NCBI GenBank assembly: GCA_015489145.1
Contig: WGAH01000712.1
Span: 1-9,468 of the forward strand
Origin: Deltaproteobacteria bacterium
GTDB taxonomy: Bacteria; Myxococcota_A; UBA796; UBA2385
Length of the DNA stretch: 9,468 nt
Reading direction: 5' to 3'
Shown: positions 7,427-9,468 of the stretch, in pieces
Position numbering within the stretch: position 1 is the first letter of the stretch
Layout of the letters: the number at the start of each line of letters is the position of its first letter
Notes under the pieces: generated by a model
Databases searched by the model: none
Seen by the model: the letters and a program-made list of their open reading frames with translations, nothing else
Told to the model about the DNA's origin: nothing
Program-made: the position numbers and the translations under genes

Positions 7427-8532
7427 GCGCGGGCCCGCGCGAGCTCGGGGTTGTCGGGGTAGAGGCGCAGGGCGCGGTCGAGGAGGGCGCGCGCCGCGTC
7501 CTTCTCGCCGAGGTCCCAGCGCACCTCGACCTCGACGGCCCACACGAAGGGGTCCTGGTGGTGGCCCCACCGGGGCATCTCGATGAGGGCCAGGGCGTCG
7601 GCCGGGCGGCCGGCCTCGCGCAGCAGGGCGGCGCGGGCGGCGAGGATCGCGCGCGAGCGCGGGCGGAGGCGGGCGGCGTGGTGCAGGGCGCGGGCGGCCT
7701 CGTCGTAGGCGCCGTAGCTCGCGAGGATGCGCGCCCGCGCCAGGTCGAGGGGCGCCGGGTCGCGGGTGCCGTTCCGCTCGGCGAGCCACACGAGGGCCTC
7801 GGCCTCGGCGAGGTCGCCCTCGTCGAGCTTGACCAGGGCGAGCATGGCGTAGGGGCTCGGCGACCAGGGGCGCCAGGCGATCGCCTTCCAGGCCATGTCC
7901 TCGGCGGCCTCGAGATCGCCGGCGGATCGGTAGTCGTCGATGACGCCTTGCAGGGAGAACACGGTGAGTCCGGGGCCCCCCTCCGCCAGGAAGCGCTGGA
8001 AGCGCAGCTCGGCGGCGGCGCGGCCGCGGCCCTCGGCGCGGAGCACGTCGGCCTCGGCGTCGAGGCCGTCGAGCTCGTAGTAGGGCGAGGTGCGGCCGAG
8101 GGCGAGCTCGGCGGCGGCGTCCGGGTAGTGGCCGGCGCGGGCGAGGGCGGCGCCGAGGAGGGCGTGGAGGTCCACGTCGTCGGGGTGGGTTTCGAGGGCC
8201 TCGCGAAGGTCCCCCATGACCCGCTGGGGCTGGCCGGCCAGGGTCGCCCGCCGGGCCGTCAGCTTGAGGGTGAGGAGGGGATCCTCCGGGTCGGCGCCGG
8301 GGGGAAGGGACACGTCGGGGAACTCGGAGGGGTCGAGGTCGACGCGCGCCCCGCGGGGCCCCACGGGAGCGTCTTCGCCGAAGCGGCGGTGGCGGGGGAG
8401 GACCGTGCGCGGCGCGGCCCCCTCGCGAGCCCGGGCGCCGCCGCGGCGGCCGCGCTCCCGGGCCTCGACGGGGCCGGCGGTCTGGACCAGGAGCGCGACC
8501 GCACCGAGCCATCGCCACGAGCGCAGGGTCAT
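7411..8532 (-). CDS. Exported TPR-repeat protein, function unknown
   Basis: 373 aa. The ATG at 8532 is chosen because GGGGAGGG (bases 8536-8543 on the complement) lies just before it and it opens a clean Sec signal peptide, MTLRSWRWLGAVALLVQTAGPVEA, with likely cleavage after Ala24. The frame is open further upstream, but there it is antisense-like Arg/Leu nonsense inside the neighbouring gene. Residues 25-63 are Arg/Gly/Ala-rich and probably disordered. From about 84 to the end there are repeated helical pairs of TPR type: QRVMGDLREALETHPDDVDLHALLGAALARAGHYPDAAAEL, DLEAAEDMAWKAIAWRP, DEAARALHHAARLRP and DAARALLDRALRLYPDNPELARA. No catalytic domain is visible, so it is probably a periplasmic scaffold or adaptor. 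It lies 65 bases downstream of the lipoprotein gene and is likely co-transcribed. Its stop codon lies inside the end of the sulfatase/TPR gene on the other strand. Confidence 0.88.
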   Translation of the reverse strand: MTLRSWRWLGAVALLVQTAGPVEARERGRRGGARAREGAAPRTVLPRHRRFGEDAPVGPRGARVDLDPSEFPDVSLPPGADPEDPLLTLKLTARRATLAGQPQRVMGDLREALETHPDDVDLHALLGAALARAGHYPDAAAELALGRTSPYYELDGLDAEADVLRAEGRGRAAAELRFQRFLAEGGPGLTVFSLQGVIDDYRSAGDLEAAEDMAWKAIAWRPWSPSPYAMLALVKLDEGDLAEAEALVWLAERNGTRDPAPLDLARARILASYGAYDEAARALHHAARLRPRSRAILAARAALLREAGRPADALALIEMPRWGHHQDPFVWAVEVEVRWDLGEKDAARALLDRALRLYPDNPELARARAYLGD

Positions 8533-8550
8533 CGTCCCTCCCCACAAGCG

Positions 8551-8576
8551 AGGGGCCGGCCCGAGGGCCGACCCCT
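8551..8576 (-). terminator. Strong intercistronic hairpin (terminator or attenuator)
   Basis: Two 12-base arms (8551-8562 and 8565-8576) are complementary across a 2-base centre. The single mismatch becomes a G-U wobble only in minus-strand RNA, so the structure is more stable in the transcript that runs through both minus-strand genes. It lies between the lipoprotein stop (8598) and the TPR start (8532). No real U-tract follows, only CGCTTG, so a U-independent high-GC terminator or a processing/attenuation element are both possible. The 3' arm contains CCCCUC, which could pair instead with the downstream Shine-Dalgarno GGGGAGGG. Confidence 0.55.
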
Positions 8577-8597
8577 GCTGAACCGGAAGGCCGGGGC

Positions 8598-9188
8598 CTA
8601 GAAGGTGCCCGAGCCGTACCAGTAGTAGTAGTAGGTGTAGTAGGTGCCGTAGTTGTACCAGCTCATCGTGTAGTCGATGGAGCTGCCGGTGTAGTCGGTC
8701 ACGTAGCCGAGGAAGTACCACGTGCCCTGGTAGTCCATGAACATCAGGTCGTAGGTGCCGTAGCCCGGGATCTTGTAGTCCGGGGCGTAGCCGACGGTGT
8801 AGGCGGGCAGCCAGCCGTCGCCGCCGTCGCCGCAGCCGCCGAGGTCGTCGCCGACGTAGTCGAACTCGAGGTCGTAGGCCCAGGCGCAGCCGTCGCAGAT
8901 GTCGCTGCTCTCGTCGCCCCAGGAGTCCCACCAGATGTCGCAGACGGGGCCCATGTCGGGGATGCTCAGGACGAGCTCGCGCTCACCGACCCAGCCGGCC
9001 GCCGAGCCGCCGTCGCCGGAGCCGCCGTCGCCGGAGCCGCCGTCGCCGGAGCCGCCGTCGCCGGCGCTGCCGCCGTCGCCGAGGTCGATGCTGTCGCCGC
9101 TGTCGTCGGTCTTGGTGTCGTCGACGCACGCGACCGCCATGGCGGCCGATGCGACCAGGATGAGCCAGGAAAGGCTGGTGGTCTTCAT
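8598..9188 (-). CDS. Small secreted lipoprotein with GDGGS linker, four Cys and Tyr-rich tail
   Basis: 196 aa. The start ATG at 9188 has GAGGA five bases before it and gives MKTTSLSWLILVASAAMAVAC, with lipobox AVAC (Cys21). An upstream extension of the frame to 9260 lacks a Shine-Dalgarno and would bury the signal. After the Cys come an acidic stretch (VDDTKTDDSGDS) and a linker of about five GDGGS copies (37-62). The folded region (66-196) holds C83, C98, C101 and C119, in the pattern CDIWWDSWG...CDGCAWAYDLEFDY...GGCG, probably two disulfides or a metal site. The end is aromatic: 10 of residues 173-191 are Tyr, finishing WYGSGTF. Comparable lipoproteins with C..WD..G...C..C.(F/W)A(F/Y)D patterns occur, as I recall, in myxobacterial-type genomes, without known function. 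A surface-exposed beta-rich domain on a flexible stalk is the likeliest reading. It leads the exported TPR gene on the same strand. Confidence 0.88.
   Translation of the reverse strand: MKTTSLSWLILVASAAMAVACVDDTKTDDSGDSIDLGDGGSAGDGGSGDGGSGDGGSGDGGSAAGWVGERELVLSIPDMGPVCDIWWDSWGDESSDICDGCAWAYDLEFDYVGDDLGGCGDGGDGWLPAYTVGYAPDYKIPGYGTYDLMFMDYQGTWYFLGYVTDYTGSSIDYTMSWYNYGTYYTYYYYWYGSGTF
9006..9065 (-). repeat. 15-base tandem repeat encoding GDGGS
   Basis: Three perfect copies of GCCGCCGTCGCCGGA (plus-strand reading) at 9006-9020, 9021-9035 and 9036-9050, a fourth differing only in its last base (9051-9065), and a related partial unit around 9069-9083. The unit is a multiple of three, so gain or loss of copies changes linker length but keeps the frame. 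Confidence 0.9.
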
Positions 9189-9193
9189 GTGGG

Positions 9194-9201
9194 TCCTCTC
9201 T
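9194..9201 (-). promoter_or_regulatory. Shine-Dalgarno of the small lipoprotein gene
   Basis: The complement reads AGAGAGGA with GAGGA five bases before ATG at 9188. It fixes the lipoprotein start in preference to the in-frame upstream codon at 9260. Confidence 0.6.
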
Positions 9202-9256
9202 TGCAGTGGGTCGGCCCTGGGTGGAAGCGTATCGGTACTCCAGGAACCGCGAACGC

Positions 9257-9271
9257 GCAAGTGCTTCTTGC
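9257..9271. promoter_or_regulatory. Possible operator-like dyad upstream of the lipoprotein gene
   Basis: GCAAG (9257-9261) and CTTGC (9267-9271) form a perfect 5-base dyad with a 5-base spacer, 68 bases upstream of the lipoprotein start. The short arms make chance likely; no regulator gene is nearby. Confidence 0.2.
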
Positions 9272-9318
9272 CCGGACCTGACGCGATGCGCGGTGGAAGG
9301 GGGTTGACACGGCAACAA

Positions 9319-9335
9319 CCGCCGGGTCCCGGCGG
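9319..9335 (-). terminator. GC-rich hairpin downstream of the edge gene, terminator-like
   Basis: CCGCCGGG and CCCGGCGG are perfect arms around one base, which would fold as a 7-bp stem with a 3-base loop. Read on the minus strand, the hairpin lies about 72 bases after the stop at 9408 and is followed by TTGTTG, a weak T-rich tail. It could terminate the gene that enters from the right edge. The T-tract is poor, so confidence is modest. Confidence 0.4.
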
Positions 9336-9407
9336 GGGGGCCCGGCGGCGCGCGGCGGGGGCGAACCGGGGCGCCGGAACCCGCCGACCGGCGCGCCCGC
9401 CCGGCGA

Positions 9408-9468
9408 CTACGCCTCGTCCGGCGCGTCCTCGATGGGCGCCGCCGTGTAGAACACGCCGTGCTCCAGC
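9408..9468 (-). CDS. C-terminal end of an unrecognised protein, cut by the window edge
   Basis: The minus strand reads LEHGVFYTAAPIEDAPDEA then TAG (9408-9410). All 19 sense codons end in G or C, matching the codon use of the confident genes here, and the acidic Asp/Glu/Pro/Ala tail looks like a natural C-terminus. No family can be assigned from 19 residues. It runs in the same direction as the lipoprotein gene, 219 bases upstream of that gene's start. Confidence 0.6.
   Translation of the reverse strand, partial: LEHGVFYTAAPIEDAPDEA

Noticed and set aside
7427..7440. 14-base perfect palindrome (GCGCGGG/CCCGCGC) right after the sulfatase/TPR stop, as a terminator.
   Set aside because: There is no loop or T-tract, and it is explained by alternating Ala-Arg codons in the opposite-strand gene.
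7096..8601. 501-codon plus-strand frame opposite the TPR gene.
   Set aside because: It is antisense to a gene with a signal peptide, Shine-Dalgarno and TPR pattern; its own translation is Gly/Ala/Val-rich with no recognisable motif.
9215..9265. Sigma-70-like TTGCGC with TACCGA 17 bases later on the minus strand.
   Set aside because: The -10 hexamer matches only two of six consensus bases, too weak to call.
9256..9273. Sigma-54-like element on the minus strand (GGGCAAG...TTGCG) upstream of the lipoprotein gene.
   Set aside because: The GG to GC spacing is two bases longer than the strict N10 required for this promoter class.
9304..9332. TTGACA at 9304-9309 on the plus strand as a promoter -35 box.
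   Set aside because: The expected -10 position (about 9327-9332) is pure GC, and no plus-strand gene follows.
9299..9371. G-runs on the plus strand as a G-quadruplex.
   Set aside because: The runs are separated by long, C-containing loops that would favour ordinary base pairing; general GC richness explains them.
8899..9450. 183-codon plus-strand frame across the lipoprotein and the right-hand spacer.
   Set aside because: Its PPSPEPPSPEP stretch is just the complement of the GDGGS repeat, and the remainder has no coding character.

Overview
The window is very GC-rich, and codon third positions in the real genes are almost always G or C. It carries five largely complete protein genes and two genes cut by the window edges. 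Three features together suggest a Gram-negative bacterium, most likely a Myxococcota/Deltaproteobacteria-type lineage: several lipoprotein signal peptides, a lipoprotein with a GDGGS linker, and a sulfatase-fold/TPR fusion. That placement is inference from style and composition; no marker gene is present.

Plus strand, 1-7426: a tight gene series. (i) The 3' part of a neurotransmitter:sodium symporter (NSS/SNF) gene, interrupted by a one-base frameshift near 871. (ii) A 703-aa lipoprotein that looks like an M1/M61-type (gluzincin) metallopeptidase, but whose HExxH motif reads HRLGH. It starts on a GTG that overlaps the transporter stop. (iii) A 548-aa polytopic membrane protein resembling GT-C-type glycosyltransferases, starting on a TTG that overlaps the previous stop. 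(iv) After 49 bases, a 771-aa lipoprotein joining an alkaline-phosphatase/sulfatase-superfamily domain to a long TPR array, with Thr where classical sulfatases have the Cys/Ser that becomes formylglycine. The overlaps suggest that (i)-(iii) are co-translated, and (iv) probably belongs to the same transcript.

Minus strand, 9468-7411: the last 19 codons of an unrecognised gene; a spacer with a perfect inverted repeat; a 196-aa secreted lipoprotein with a GDGGS repeat linker, four cysteines and a strikingly tyrosine-rich tail; a strong intercistronic hairpin; then a 373-aa exported TPR protein. The stop of that TPR gene overlaps the stop of the sulfatase/TPR gene, so two TPR-ending genes converge with a 16-base tail-to-tail overlap.

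Working picture (inference): nearly everything here is envelope-located. The plus-strand set combines an outer-leaflet pseudo-peptidase or divergent peptidase, a possible lipid-linked sugar transferase and a surface hydrolase/transferase on a TPR scaffold. This would fit surface-polymer modification. The two minus-strand complete genes encode exported proteins of unknown role. No RNA genes, CRISPR array, insertion sequence, integrase or defence-type module was seen.
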